This document shows, one piece after another, positions 6,984 to 14,054 of a DNA stretch of 21,859 bases. A program made the position numbers and the translations under genes. A model generated the notes under the pieces. That model saw only the letters and a program-made list of their open reading frames with translations. It had not been told where the DNA came from and made no database searches. How positions within the stretch are numbered: the stretch's first letter is position 1; the number at the start of each line of letters is the position of its first letter. This DNA is from Armatimonadota bacterium (GTDB taxonomy: Bacteria; Armatimonadota; UBA5829). The stretch is taken from positions 1-21,859 of the forward strand of contig JAMCYN010000088.1 in assembly GCA_023474015.1 (NCBI GenBank), given 5' to 3'.

Positions 6984-7856
6984 CTAGAAGTAGTGTCTAC
7001 TATGGAAAAATGCCGGAAAGCCCCGCTCCTGAATATATTCAGTCAACAAGTCGTTATACGAACGAATCATCTTTCTGAGGTCCGCATTATCAGAATAGTC
7101 CTCGATTTTCAGCTTTAGGTCTTTCGTCAGGGTCTCAATGCCGATGCGTCGTCCGTGCGAATGCCACTTTTTATTGTTACCCAGTTCCACCGCGATCTCC
7201 TCAGCCCGCTCCTCCTTCTCCTCCATTGTGACAGGCTGCCCTATCTTCGCAGTGGTGGTCCCATGGGTTTGCCAGTCAGAAAACTTGTATTCTACCAGCC
7301 ACTTCTTCAGTAGAGTGACGGTGAGATTGCTTTGCTGTTCACATTGGTTGAGCATTGCCAAGTCCTGGCTTTGCCATATAAGTAGCTCAGCGTTTGTGAT
7401 TGTTCCGTTCTTAGCCTTTTCCAGCATGTTCTCGATCTCGTCTAGGTATCCACGAGCGGGGACGAACTGCTTGCCGTTCCAAATCTGAGGATCAATCGGA
7501 CCCAGTGACGAGGTGTAATCCATGTAGATCTTATCGCCGGACATGCAAAAAATGGTTCCAGCCGACATTGCTTCGTCCGGGACCACAAAGTAGACCTGAT
7601 CATAGTAATACCGGATAATATCGACGAGTTTCTCTACGACCTCGGCAGAACCCCCAGGTGTGCCCAGGATGATGACTAAGCGACTCCTGGGAGAGGTAAT
7701 GAGTCTCAGCTTCTCAATCTGATCCCGAAACAGCTTTATCAAAGGATGGGCAATTTGTCCCAAGTAGAAGATTGCATCCGCATCAAAATGGTCCTCGATC
7801 TCTGACAAACGCTGGTCAAGCAACTCTTTCACGGTTGAATGGAAGAATTGCGGCAT
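6984..7856 (-). CDS. Serine dehydrogenase-proteinase (SDH_sah) family ClpP-fold protein
   Basis: A 290-residue protein of the ClpP/crotonase-like serine protease clan. Key motifs: LGTPGGSAE (65-72) forming the oxyanion region, VPDEAMSAGT (92-101) with the probable nucleophile Ser98, and SSLGPIDPQ (116-124), all typical of the SDH_sah branch. There is no signal peptide or transmembrane segment, so it is cytosolic, unlike SppA or NfeD types. The C-terminal half is helical and charged. It has its own promoter (7909-7937) and a downstream 71-residue gene. Base composition is visibly more AT-rich than the neighbouring operons, which hints at transfer. The target is unknown; a housekeeping proteolytic or a defence-type role are both possible. 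Confidence 0.85.
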   Translation of the reverse strand: MPQFFHSTVKELLDQRLSEIEDHFDADAIFYLGQIAHPLIKLFRDQIEKLRLITSPRSRLVIILGTPGGSAEVVEKLVDIIRYYYDQVYFVVPDEAMSAGTIFCMSGDKIYMDYTSSLGPIDPQIWNGKQFVPARGYLDEIENMLEKAKNGTITNAELLIWQSQDLAMLNQCEQQSNLTVTLLKKWLVEYKFSDWQTHGTTTAKIGQPVTMEEKEERAEEIAVELGNNKKWHSHGRRIGIETLTKDLKLKIEDYSDNADLRKMIRSYNDLLTEYIQERGFPAFFHSRHYF

Positions 7857-7908
7857 GCATTAGCACCGTCCAATCTTCAGTATTGGCCTATCTACCTCTT
7901 CTTTCTTC

Positions 7909-7937
7909 AGTGTAGCGTCCGAGAAAGCACTTGTCAA
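7909..7937 (-). promoter_or_regulatory. Promoter of the SDH-like protease operon
   Basis: On the minus strand TTGACA (7932-7937) and TACACT (7909-7914) are separated by 17 bases, with transcription expected to start near 7901, about 45 bases before the protease ATG. This separates the cassette from the riboswitch-controlled STAS gene upstream. Confidence 0.6.
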
Positions 7938-7986
7938 TGTGAGCATCGTGGCATATCTGTTTAAAAAGCCTCTGGCAGTTCAGCAC

Positions 7987-8367
7987 TCAGACCAGCGCCA
8001 CCACCTTCCGCCCTTGCAGTTTCCTGAGGGCGTCGGAGACGCTTTTCGCGGTTGGGATAATCTTGTCGAGCTTGAGGAGGGTGAACGCTCGTTGCACCGA
8101 CGGCGACAGCCCCACCACCACCAGGGTCTTGTCCGCGGCCTCCAACTGCCGGAGTTGTCTCACAATCCACCTGTAGCCGGGGGTTTCCACATATCTCGAA
8201 TGGCTCAGGTCGAGAACCAGGTTCTTCGATTCTATGAGGGTTGAGTTAGCCAAACGGGCCAACGCTTCGGTCGTATCTGCGTCGCACGCGCCTTCCGGCC
8301 TGACAACCGCGCACCCGTCGGAGACGTGGTAATGTATTCGGTGACTGGAAATCCGTGCTTTGGGCAA
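7987..8367 (-). CDS. STAS-domain protein (anti-anti-sigma factor-like)
   Basis: A 126-residue protein consisting of a single STAS domain: GCAVVRPEGACDADTTEAL (first strands, about residues 18-36), LVLDLSHSRYVETPGYRWI (central strand and phospho-site helix, about 50-68), TLVVVGLSPSVQRAFTLLKLDKII (later strand and helix, about 80-103). Such proteins bind anti-sigma kinases and are switched by phosphorylation. The usual DS[ST]GL motif is replaced by ETPGY (61-65), leaving one Thr where a Ser is normal. I chose the TTG at 8367, with GAGG seven bases upstream, because any longer frame (to 8439) would run through the riboswitch in front of it. No sigma factor or anti-sigma gene is adjacent; the PP2C phosphatase at 11773 is a possible partner. 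Confidence 0.85.
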   Translation of the reverse strand: MPKARISSHRIHYHVSDGCAVVRPEGACDADTTEALARLANSTLIESKNLVLDLSHSRYVETPGYRWIVRQLRQLEAADKTLVVVGLSPSVQRAFTLLKLDKIIPTAKSVSDALRKLQGRKVVALV

Positions 8368-8383
8368 TTCCTTTCCTCTTCCT

Positions 8384-8500
8384 GCCGCGCCTGCGGGGTT
8401 AGCTGTCGGGCTAGGGCAGGAAGTGCCCCTTCCGGTCAACGACCGAAATACGCCCCACTAATCGGGTCCCCCGCGCTCAGTGTTGAGCCTCGGCGTTCTG
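8384..8500 (-). ncRNA. Cyclic di-AMP riboswitch (ydaO/yuaA type) in the STAS gene leader
   Basis: Read on the minus strand, the leader contains the hallmark blocks of the ydaO aptamer in order. First is a P1-like 5' strand AACGCC (8492-8497), then a small hairpin GCTC-AACACT-GAGC. The conserved GCGGGGGACCC follows (8464-8474), then GTGGGGCG, a hairpin GGGGCA-CTTCC-TGCCCT, the strongly conserved GACAGCTAACCCCG (8394-8407) and the P1 3' strand GGCG (8388-8391). The Bacillus subtilis ydaO leader has the same order (GCGGGGGACCC ... GGGGUGAAUCC ... GUCAGCUAACCUCG). c-di-AMP binding usually turns expression off. The STAS start codon lies about 17 bases after the aptamer, so control is more likely at translation than by a terminator. 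A weak -10-like TATAGA is upstream near 8523-8528. Confidence 0.85.
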
Positions 8501-8566
8501 TTTCGGGTAGGCCGACCTACCATCTATAAGGACGATATCCACGGCCAACTAGTTCCTGTTTCTTAT

Positions 8567-8621
8567 ATACCGCCGAAGGCGTGTCGATAGTCCATAGGGA
8601 CAACATTATTATCGGCGGTAT
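8567..8621. promoter_or_regulatory. Ten-base inverted repeat upstream of manA
   Basis: ATACCGCCGA (8567-8576) and TCGGCGGTAT (8612-8621) are perfect inverted copies 35 bases apart, in the divergent space between the riboswitch leader and manA. It could be a hairpin in the manA leader or a paired operator site. No promoter could be fixed confidently here. Confidence 0.4.
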
Positions 8622-8703
8622 TTGTTCGGAGGATGATGGTTTTGCCGCGTCGTAGCACTAAATGTGGCGCATAACAGGTAATAATGCCAGGAGGTACAAT
8701 TTC

Positions 8704-9651
8704 TTGAGCGGTTTCACATATCCATTGCTTCTCGAGCCCATACTCGTCCCCAGACCGTGGGGCGGCGGCAGGCTATGCAAGCTGTATGACCGGCCATGCG
8801 TCGATTCCGAGCAACCTATCGGTGAATCATGGGACGTTAGCACCTGGCCCCAGGACCCAGGCAATCCCGGTCTCGCGACGGTGACCAAGATTACCAACGG
8901 CCCTCTGGCGGGCACTCTGCTCGATCAGGTCGTGAGCGTTCCGGTGGTCGTGAAGTTGCTTGACTCCGCCGAGAAGCTCTCGGTGCAGGCGCATCCCGTG
9001 ACCAAGGAAGTTCACAAGGATGAGATGTGGTATATTTTGCATGCCGACCCCGGCGCGTATCTTTTTTGCGGCCTCAAGCAGGGAGTCGACAAGAAAGCGT
9101 TCTGTGATCTGATCCATTCAAGCGACCCAAGCGAGAGCGACGTCCTGGCGATGCTGAACCGCGCGGATAATGTTCGGCCAGGGATGCACTACAATGTCCC
9201 GACCGGCACGGTTCATGCGGTCGGCCCCGGCCTGGTCGCATTCGAGATCAGTGAGCAGACTCAGGTCACGTACCGGCTCTTCGACTACAACCGGGGCCGC
9301 GCGCTGCACCTCGACGATGGTTGCGTCGCGGTGATGGCCCAACGCCCCGACCTGCCCGCGCTCGATCAGGGACTGGACGTCGCTGCTGAACGTGTTGAGA
9401 CGCTGACGGAGTTCCCGACTTTCTGCGTGGTGAAAGCTGTTGGCGAGAGAGTTACCATACGCTCCTCAAAGCACATGCACCTGGTAACCGCGACTATGGG
9501 CGATTGCGCTCTGAGCGGTCCATCACCCGATTGGAGCGTGGTTTTAAGGCGTTCGTACACCTGCCTTGTTCCCGCAACGGCGACGGCATACACAATTGAT
9601 GCTGACGGCGGCGAAGTATTGATCAGCCCGCTTAAGGGCCCAACGTCTTGA
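8704..9651 (+). CDS. manA: Class I mannose-6-phosphate isomerase
   Basis: A 315-residue cytosolic zinc enzyme that interconverts mannose 6-phosphate and fructose 6-phosphate, feeding GDP-mannose for polysaccharide or linking mannose to glycolysis. The type I metal-site motifs are all present: SVQAHP (93-98, Gln95 and His97 ligands), HKDEMWYI (104-111, Glu107 ligand) and VPTGTVHAVG (165-174, His171 ligand), with the substrate-loop motif GPLAG near 60. The length matches short Bacillus-type ManA proteins. I chose the TTG at 8704 because AGGAGGT lies eight bases upstream; an ATG at 8662 in frame has no such site. It is divergent from the riboswitch-STAS gene and followed, with a separate promoter, by the cysteine desulfurase. 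Confidence 0.92.
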   Translation: MSGFTYPLLLEPILVPRPWGGGRLCKLYDRPCVDSEQPIGESWDVSTWPQDPGNPGLATVTKITNGPLAGTLLDQVVSVPVVVKLLDSAEKLSVQAHPVTKEVHKDEMWYILHADPGAYLFCGLKQGVDKKAFCDLIHSSDPSESDVLAMLNRADNVRPGMHYNVPTGTVHAVGPGLVAFEISEQTQVTYRLFDYNRGRALHLDDGCVAVMAQRPDLPALDQGLDVAAERVETLTEFPTFCVVKAVGERVTIRSSKHMHLVTATMGDCALSGPSPDWSVVLRRSYTCLVPATATAYTIDADGGEVLISPLKGPTS

Positions 9652-9685
9652 TCGCTCGCCAGGGTTAGCCACTGGGCAGGGGCGG

Positions 9686-9691
9686 TATAAT
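9686..9691 (+). promoter_or_regulatory. Candidate -10 element for the cysteine desulfurase gene
   Basis: A perfect TATAAT lies 41 bases before the ATG, directly after manA. The -35 is poor (TTAGCC at 9665-9670 with only 15 bases of spacing), so an activator may be needed or manA read-through may contribute. Confidence 0.4.
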
Positions 9692-9732
9692 ACTAGAGGT
9701 TGTTTGGATATACCCGAATCAGGAGGAAATAC

Positions 9733-10902
9733 ATGAGCGATCTTATATACCTTGACCACGCGGCGACAACTCCCGTGGACGAAGAAGTGCTGGAGGCTAT
9801 GCTTCCGTATCTGAAGGACAAATTCGGCAGCGCCTCGACGCTGTATTCCATAGGCCGCGATGCGCGTGAGGCCGTCGAAGAGGCCCGAATCAACGTTGCC
9901 CGATTGATCGGCGCTCAGCCCGAAGAGATTTACTTCACGAGCGGCGGCAGTGAGTCGGACAACTGGGCCGTGTTCGGCGTGGCTGCGGCCAAGGCGAAGA
10001 AGGGCAAGCATATCATCGCGAGCAAGATTGAGCACCACGCTATTTTGGAGCCGTGCCAAACCTTGGAGAAGCAGGGTTACACGGTCACTATACTGGACGT
10101 GGACGCGAATGGGTTCATCGATATGGACAGGCTTGCGTCGAGCATCACCAACGAAACCGTGCTGATCACGATCATGCACGCCAACAACGAGATCGGTACC
10201 ATCGAGCCGGTCGAAGAGATAGGTCGGCTTGCGAAGGAAAAGGGGATTCACTTCCACTCGGACACGGTGCAGACCGCCGGGCACATCCCGGTGAACGTTG
10301 ACGAGATGAACTGCGATTCGCTAGCGATTTCCGCTCACAAGCTCTATGGCCCGAAGGGCGTCGGCGCGATGTATATTCGCAAGGGCGCTCGCGTCGAGAG
10401 GCTGATGCGCGGCGGCGGTCAGGAGAACAACAAGCGCGCGGGCACGCACAATGTGCCGGGGATAGTCGGGCTCGGAAAGGCAGCCGAACTGGCGTTGAAG
10501 CGAATGCCCGAGGAGGCCGCGCACACAATCAATCTGCGGGACGCTCTCATCGAAGGCATCGAGAGCCGCATCAAAGATGTCAGGCTTAACGGCGACCGCG
10601 TCAAGCGCGTGCCGAACAACGTCAATTTCTCCTTCGAGGGCGTCGAGGGCGAGTCGATGATACTGCTGATGGATATGAACGGCATCTGCGTCTCGTCGGG
10701 CTCGGCGTGCACCTCGGGCTCGCTGGACCCGTCGCATGTTCTGATGGCGCTGGGCCTGCGTCACGAACAGGCTCACGGGTCGCTTAGGATGACGCTCGGT
10801 AAGGATAATACCATGGCCCACATCGAGAAGGTGCTGGACACCCTGCCGGGGATCGTGCACAGGCTCAGGGAGATGTCGCCGCTATACGCGGGAACGAACT
10901 GA
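9733..10902 (+). CDS. nifS: Cysteine desulfurase, NifS/IscS type
   Basis: A 389-residue PLP enzyme that takes sulfur from cysteine for Fe-S cluster and thiocofactor assembly. Group I features are clear: N-terminal LDHAATTPVDEEVLEAM, TSGGSESDN near 75, HHAILEPC, the PLP lysine in SAHKLYGPKGVG (Lys203), and the catalytic cysteine in the long flexible loop SGSACTSGSLDPSHVL (Cys326). The start is the ATG at 9733 with AGGAGG six bases upstream. A scaffold gene (nifU/iscU) or tRNA-thiolation gene does not follow in the window; the gene is followed instead by a repeat hairpin and a convergent gene. The usual split between NifS (nitrogenase) and IscS (general) names cannot be made; a general housekeeping role is more likely. 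Confidence 0.94.
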   Translation: MSDLIYLDHAATTPVDEEVLEAMLPYLKDKFGSASTLYSIGRDAREAVEEARINVARLIGAQPEEIYFTSGGSESDNWAVFGVAAAKAKKGKHIIASKIEHHAILEPCQTLEKQGYTVTILDVDANGFIDMDRLASSITNETVLITIMHANNEIGTIEPVEEIGRLAKEKGIHFHSDTVQTAGHIPVNVDEMNCDSLAISAHKLYGPKGVGAMYIRKGARVERLMRGGGQENNKRAGTHNVPGIVGLGKAAELALKRMPEEAAHTINLRDALIEGIESRIKDVRLNGDRVKRVPNNVNFSFEGVEGESMILLMDMNGICVSSGSACTSGSLDPSHVLMALGLRHEQAHGSLRMTLGKDNTMAHIEKVLDTLPGIVHRLREMSPLYAGTN

Positions 10903-10906
10903 AGGT

Positions 10907-11005
10907 GAGGGCATAGGGCATAGGGCATAGGGCATAGAAGGGACTGGTGCGGCGCAGAGCGTTCCTTCCCTTCCTATGCCCTACACTCCTATGCTCTATG
11001 CCCTA
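10907..11005. repeat. Inverted pair of AGGGCAT heptamer arrays
   Basis: Between the convergent cysteine desulfurase and thioredoxin-like genes. The left array (about 10908-10937) has four AGGGCAT units in a row. The right array (about 10967-11005) is a degraded reverse-complement version (CCTATGCCCTA, CTATGCTC, TATGCCCTA). The two can form a long hairpin that could act as a bidirectional terminator. The right array includes the stop codon of the minus-strand gene. The arms are separated by about 30 bases. Confidence 0.85.
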
Positions 11006-11509
11006 CTTCAGAGCCTCGTCTACGGCCGCCGTGATAGCCTTGAATGCGTCATCGGTATAGTTGGTCTTCTGGACCTCGCGGATGTGCAAGCCCTTATCGA
11101 TTACAACCGCCACGGGATACTTGCCGCTGACGGAATATGCCTTCGCGGTGCTTCCGTTGAAGTCGAGCATAAGCGGGTCCTTGGTTTCGCTGCGTATTCT
11201 CGACCTGGCAATACCGCGTCCAATCCCCGGAACGGTATGAAGGTCCATCAAACCGAGTATCTGGATTCTCTTGCCATACTTGGTCTTGAGGTTGTCTACC
11301 CACGGGCCCATCGCCCTGCCGGAATCTCGGTTAGCGACGATGAGCACTATGACCGTGTTATTCAGGCTCGAAAGGTTCCAAGTTTTGCCGAACTGATCCT
11401 GGAGGTTGAAAGGCGGCGCGGTCTCTCCAGGCCCAAGCGCCCAGGCGCCCGAGCAGCAAACCAGCGCAATGGCAAGCGCAAAGATTGTTGTCAAATGATA
11501 CTTCGTCAT
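11003..11509 (-). CDS. Secreted thioredoxin-fold protein without catalytic cysteines (YtfJ-like)
   Basis: A 168-residue protein with a cleavable signal peptide (residues 1-25, probable cut after AWA) and a redoxin-like fold: GETAPPFNLQDQFGKTWNLSSL opens the domain as in peroxiredoxin/TlpA proteins, and KYPVAVVIDKGLHIREV gives the conserved cis-Pro strand. The place where the CxxC or peroxidatic Cys should be reads VLIVANRDSGRAMGPWVDNL, and the mature protein has no cysteine at all. The NRDSGRAM and VPGIGRGIARSRI stretches recall the YtfJ family, which also lacks a CxxC. It is exported and probably not a classical oxidoreductase. I chose the ATG at 11509, with AAGGA seven bases upstream. It is divergent from the PP2C gene. 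Confidence 0.75.
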   Translation of the reverse strand: MTKYHLTTIFALAIALVCCSGAWALGPGETAPPFNLQDQFGKTWNLSSLNNTVIVLIVANRDSGRAMGPWVDNLKTKYGKRIQILGLMDLHTVPGIGRGIARSRIRSETKDPLMLDFNGSTAKAYSVSGKYPVAVVIDKGLHIREVQKTNYTDDAFKAITAAVDEALK

Positions 11510-11670
11510 ATCAGCATCCTTCCAATGCAACGGTAGGTCGGCTTGTCACTTTATCAACAAGCGAAGCCTTTTACTTATACGTCTGAGTCACTTTTGTCGT
11601 TACCCAACGCATGGAATCCATGAAACTTGTAATCCGGACAGGGGTTGCTCGCTCCAGCCAAGCGTGGCGC

Positions 11671-11699
11671 TTGACTTTTGTCGCAATAACGCATAATAA
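11671..11699 (+). promoter_or_regulatory. Candidate promoter of the PAS-PP2C gene
   Basis: TTGACT (11671-11676) is followed by CATAAT/TAATAA (11692-11699) with 15 to 17 bases of spacing, so the start of transcription would be near 11706. This supports the ATG at 11773 over earlier in-frame starts at 11611 or 11722. Two related 21-23 base direct repeats (ACTTTTGTCG...AACGCAT, at 11590-11612 and 11674-11694) lie upstream and on the promoter. Confidence 0.45.
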
Positions 11700-11772
11700 T
11701 GTTGTCGTTAAGTGGGATTGCATGGCTTATGTCAAGGCCTTAATGCTCGCATGCCATGCGACCGGAGAGCTC

Positions 11773-14043
11773 ATGAGGGGCAACAGAACAGATGATGGCA
11801 GCTACCCTCCGAACCAACCCAGGCGGTCGCCCGGTCGGTGGATGGGTTATGTTGTCACGATTATTGTTGAGGCACTAGTAACAGCAGTGCTGCTGGTACT
11901 GAGACCGCATCTCGCACCCCTTTATACCCCTACACCCTACGTGGTTGGCACCATCATTGCCGCTTACTTGTTCGGAGATGGGCCGGCGATTCTGGCCCTT
12001 ATTGTGGGCTTCCTGACTTATGGCTATTTGTTCGTGCCCCCGCTGAACAACCTCATACCGTTAGCCACCACGCCCAAAGGCTGGATGATGATAGCCACTT
12101 ATCTCGTGTTCTCAATTACGATGGGGGGAGCAGCCGTCATTGCACGCCGGCACAGGCTTCGCGCGCAACTGCTCACGAGTGAATTAGAGAAGACGAACGA
12201 GTGCGTAACAGGCATCCTCAATAGCATAAGCGACGCTTTCCTCACAGTCGATCGCGACTGGCGATATACCTATGTGAACGTGGAAGCGGAACGTCTGCTG
12301 CGGAAAAAGGCGGATGAACTACTGGGTAGAGTGATATGGGAGGTGTTTCCGGAAGCAGACAAGGGTGAGGGCCGCGAAGAACTGCACCGCGCCGTATCTG
12401 AGCGCGTGACCGTCGAATATGAGGTGTTTGCCGAGCGGTTCAACGCCTGGTTCGCCGTGCGCGCATACCCTTCTCCCGAAGGCCTCACAATCTATTTCAG
12501 AGACATCTCGGAAAACAAGGAAGCAGAAGACGCGTTGAGGGAAGCTTCTCAGCGCCTGAAGTTACAAGTTGAGAACTCCCCCGTGGCGGTAATCGAATGG
12601 GATCCCGATTTCCGAGTAACACGCTGGACGGACGAGGCAGGGCGAGTCTTCGGATGGAGCACGGAAGAGGTGCTGGGCAAGCGATACGATGAGCTTCACA
12701 TGGTCTTCGAGGAAGATTCGCAAATGGTCGAACAGCTATTAACCGACATGCTCGCCGGCAGGCGTCCGCGCAATGTCACCGCGAACCGCAATTGTCGTAA
12801 GGACGGATCAGTCATCCGCTGTGAATGGTATAATTCGGCGCTTACGAACGAATCCGGCAATCTGGCGTCGGTGCTTTCGCTGGTCCTTGATGTGACCGAG
12901 CGCAAGAAGGCCGAGGAGGCGTTGAGGGCAAGCGAGGAGAACTTCAGGCGCACGTTCGATCAGGCGCCGATCGGCGCGGCGATGGCGTCCATGGACTACA
13001 AGTTCCTGCGCGTAAACGAGGCGCTGTGCCGCATTACCGGATACACCGAGGAAGAGTTGACCTCCATGGGGTTTCCGGACATTACCTACCCGGATGATCT
13101 CGAGGCCGACATTGGACAAGCCCGCCTCTTGGCCGAAGGCAGGATCGATCAATACCAGATGGAAAAGCGATACATCCGCAAGGACGGCGGCATCGTCTGG
13201 GTGCGACTATCCGAACGTATTATCAAAGACTCGGAAGGACGGTCTTTGTATTTCCTGCCTATGATGGAGGACATCACGGAGCAGGTAGCGGCCCGCGAAA
13301 GTCTGGAGAGAGCCTACAGCCGCGAGCACAGGATCGCTGAGATTCTGCAGACCAGTCTTATGAGACCATCGCCTCGCAGAATAGACGGTTTTGAGTTCGA
13401 ATCCGTATACCAGGCCGCTATGGATGAATCCCGTATAGGAGGCGACTTCTACGATGTCTTCGAAATACCTGGGGGTAAGATCGGAATCGTGGTCGGGGAC
13501 GTTTCAGGAAAGGGATTGGCGGCGGCTGTCCAGGTGGCGACGGTGAAGTACAGTATCCGGTGTCGCGCTCAGGATTGTGGCGGACCATCGGTCGTGATGC
13601 AGCAGGTCAACAACACGCTCGTTCAGGATGCCAACTTCGAGGGCTTCGTGACGGTCTTCCTGGGTATTCTGGATTGCGCCTCCAAGTCTCTCGAATACGT
13701 GAATGCGGGCCACTCCCCCGCGATATTCTGGAGCGGGACACGCCAAAGCGCAACCTTGATAGAGCCGACGGGACCGGTCATGGGCTTCGAAAGCGCGGTC
13801 ACGTACCACGAACCCAGAATCAATCTTGAAGCACAAGATGAACTTCTAATCGGCACTGATGGACTGTATGAGTTCCGGGTAGGACAGGAATTCATGGTGG
13901 TGGATGATGTTGTCCGGGAATACACCGAGATGAAGCTGTCCGGGGAGAACTCGGCCTCGGCCCTGCTTTCGCGTATCATCGACATTTGTGGAAGCGAGCT
14001 GCGCGACGACGTCGCTATCCTCAGGGTGAATCTGGTCCAATAG
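11773..14043 (+). CDS. Membrane PAS-PAS-PAS-PP2C phosphatase (SpoIIE/RsbU type)
   Basis: A 756-residue protein. Residues about 20-122 hold four hydrophobic segments resembling the DUF4118/KdpD membrane block. Then come three PAS domains (about 143-246, 256-372, 388-499; the ends read YFRDISENKEAE, LDVTERKKAEEAL, MEDITEQVAARE) and a PPM-type serine phosphatase (about 519-756). The metal-binding residues are in place: GGDFYD (556-561), GDVSGKG (575-581), GTDGLYE (694-700) and RDDVAIL (744-750). Such enzymes dephosphorylate STAS anti-anti-sigma proteins and so free a sigma factor under stress; here light, redox or small-molecule signals could enter through the PAS domains. The start at 11773 has GGAG five bases upstream. 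The STAS protein at 7987 is a plausible substrate. It converges with the ligase-like gene. Confidence 0.92.
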   Translation: MRGNRTDDGSYPPNQPRRSPGRWMGYVVTIIVEALVTAVLLVLRPHLAPLYTPTPYVVGTIIAAYLFGDGPAILALIVGFLTYGYLFVPPLNNLIPLATTPKGWMMIATYLVFSITMGGAAVIARRHRLRAQLLTSELEKTNECVTGILNSISDAFLTVDRDWRYTYVNVEAERLLRKKADELLGRVIWEVFPEADKGEGREELHRAVSERVTVEYEVFAERFNAWFAVRAYPSPEGLTIYFRDISENKEAEDALREASQRLKLQVENSPVAVIEWDPDFRVTRWTDEAGRVFGWSTEEVLGKRYDELHMVFEEDSQMVEQLLTDMLAGRRPRNVTANRNCRKDGSVIRCEWYNSALTNESGNLASVLSLVLDVTERKKAEEALRASEENFRRTFDQAPIGAAMASMDYKFLRVNEALCRITGYTEEELTSMGFPDITYPDDLEADIGQARLLAEGRIDQYQMEKRYIRKDGGIVWVRLSERIIKDSEGRSLYFLPMMEDITEQVAARESLERAYSREHRIAEILQTSLMRPSPRRIDGFEFESVYQAAMDESRIGGDFYDVFEIPGGKIGIVVGDVSGKGLAAAVQVATVKYSIRCRAQDCGGPSVVMQQVNNTLVQDANFEGFVTVFLGILDCASKSLEYVNAGHSPAIFWSGTRQSATLIEPTGPVMGFESAVTYHEPRINLEAQDELLIGTDGLYEFRVGQEFMVVDDVVREYTEMKLSGENSASALLSRIIDICGSELRDDVAILRVNLVQ

Positions 14044-14054
14044 CAGGTTTGCGC

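Noticed and set aside
8368..8439. N-terminal extension of the STAS protein by 24 residues
   Set aside because: This stretch is the 3' half of the riboswitch aptamer and its expression platform; the TTG at 8367 has its own ribosome site.
10908..11005. CRISPR-like array
   Set aside because: The units are seven bases with no spacers, and no cas gene is near; these are tandem repeats.
11611..11772. Longer N-terminus (54 extra residues) for the PAS-PP2C protein
   Set aside because: The likely promoter lies inside this stretch, the extra residues show no domain, and the ATG at 11773 has a GGAG site.
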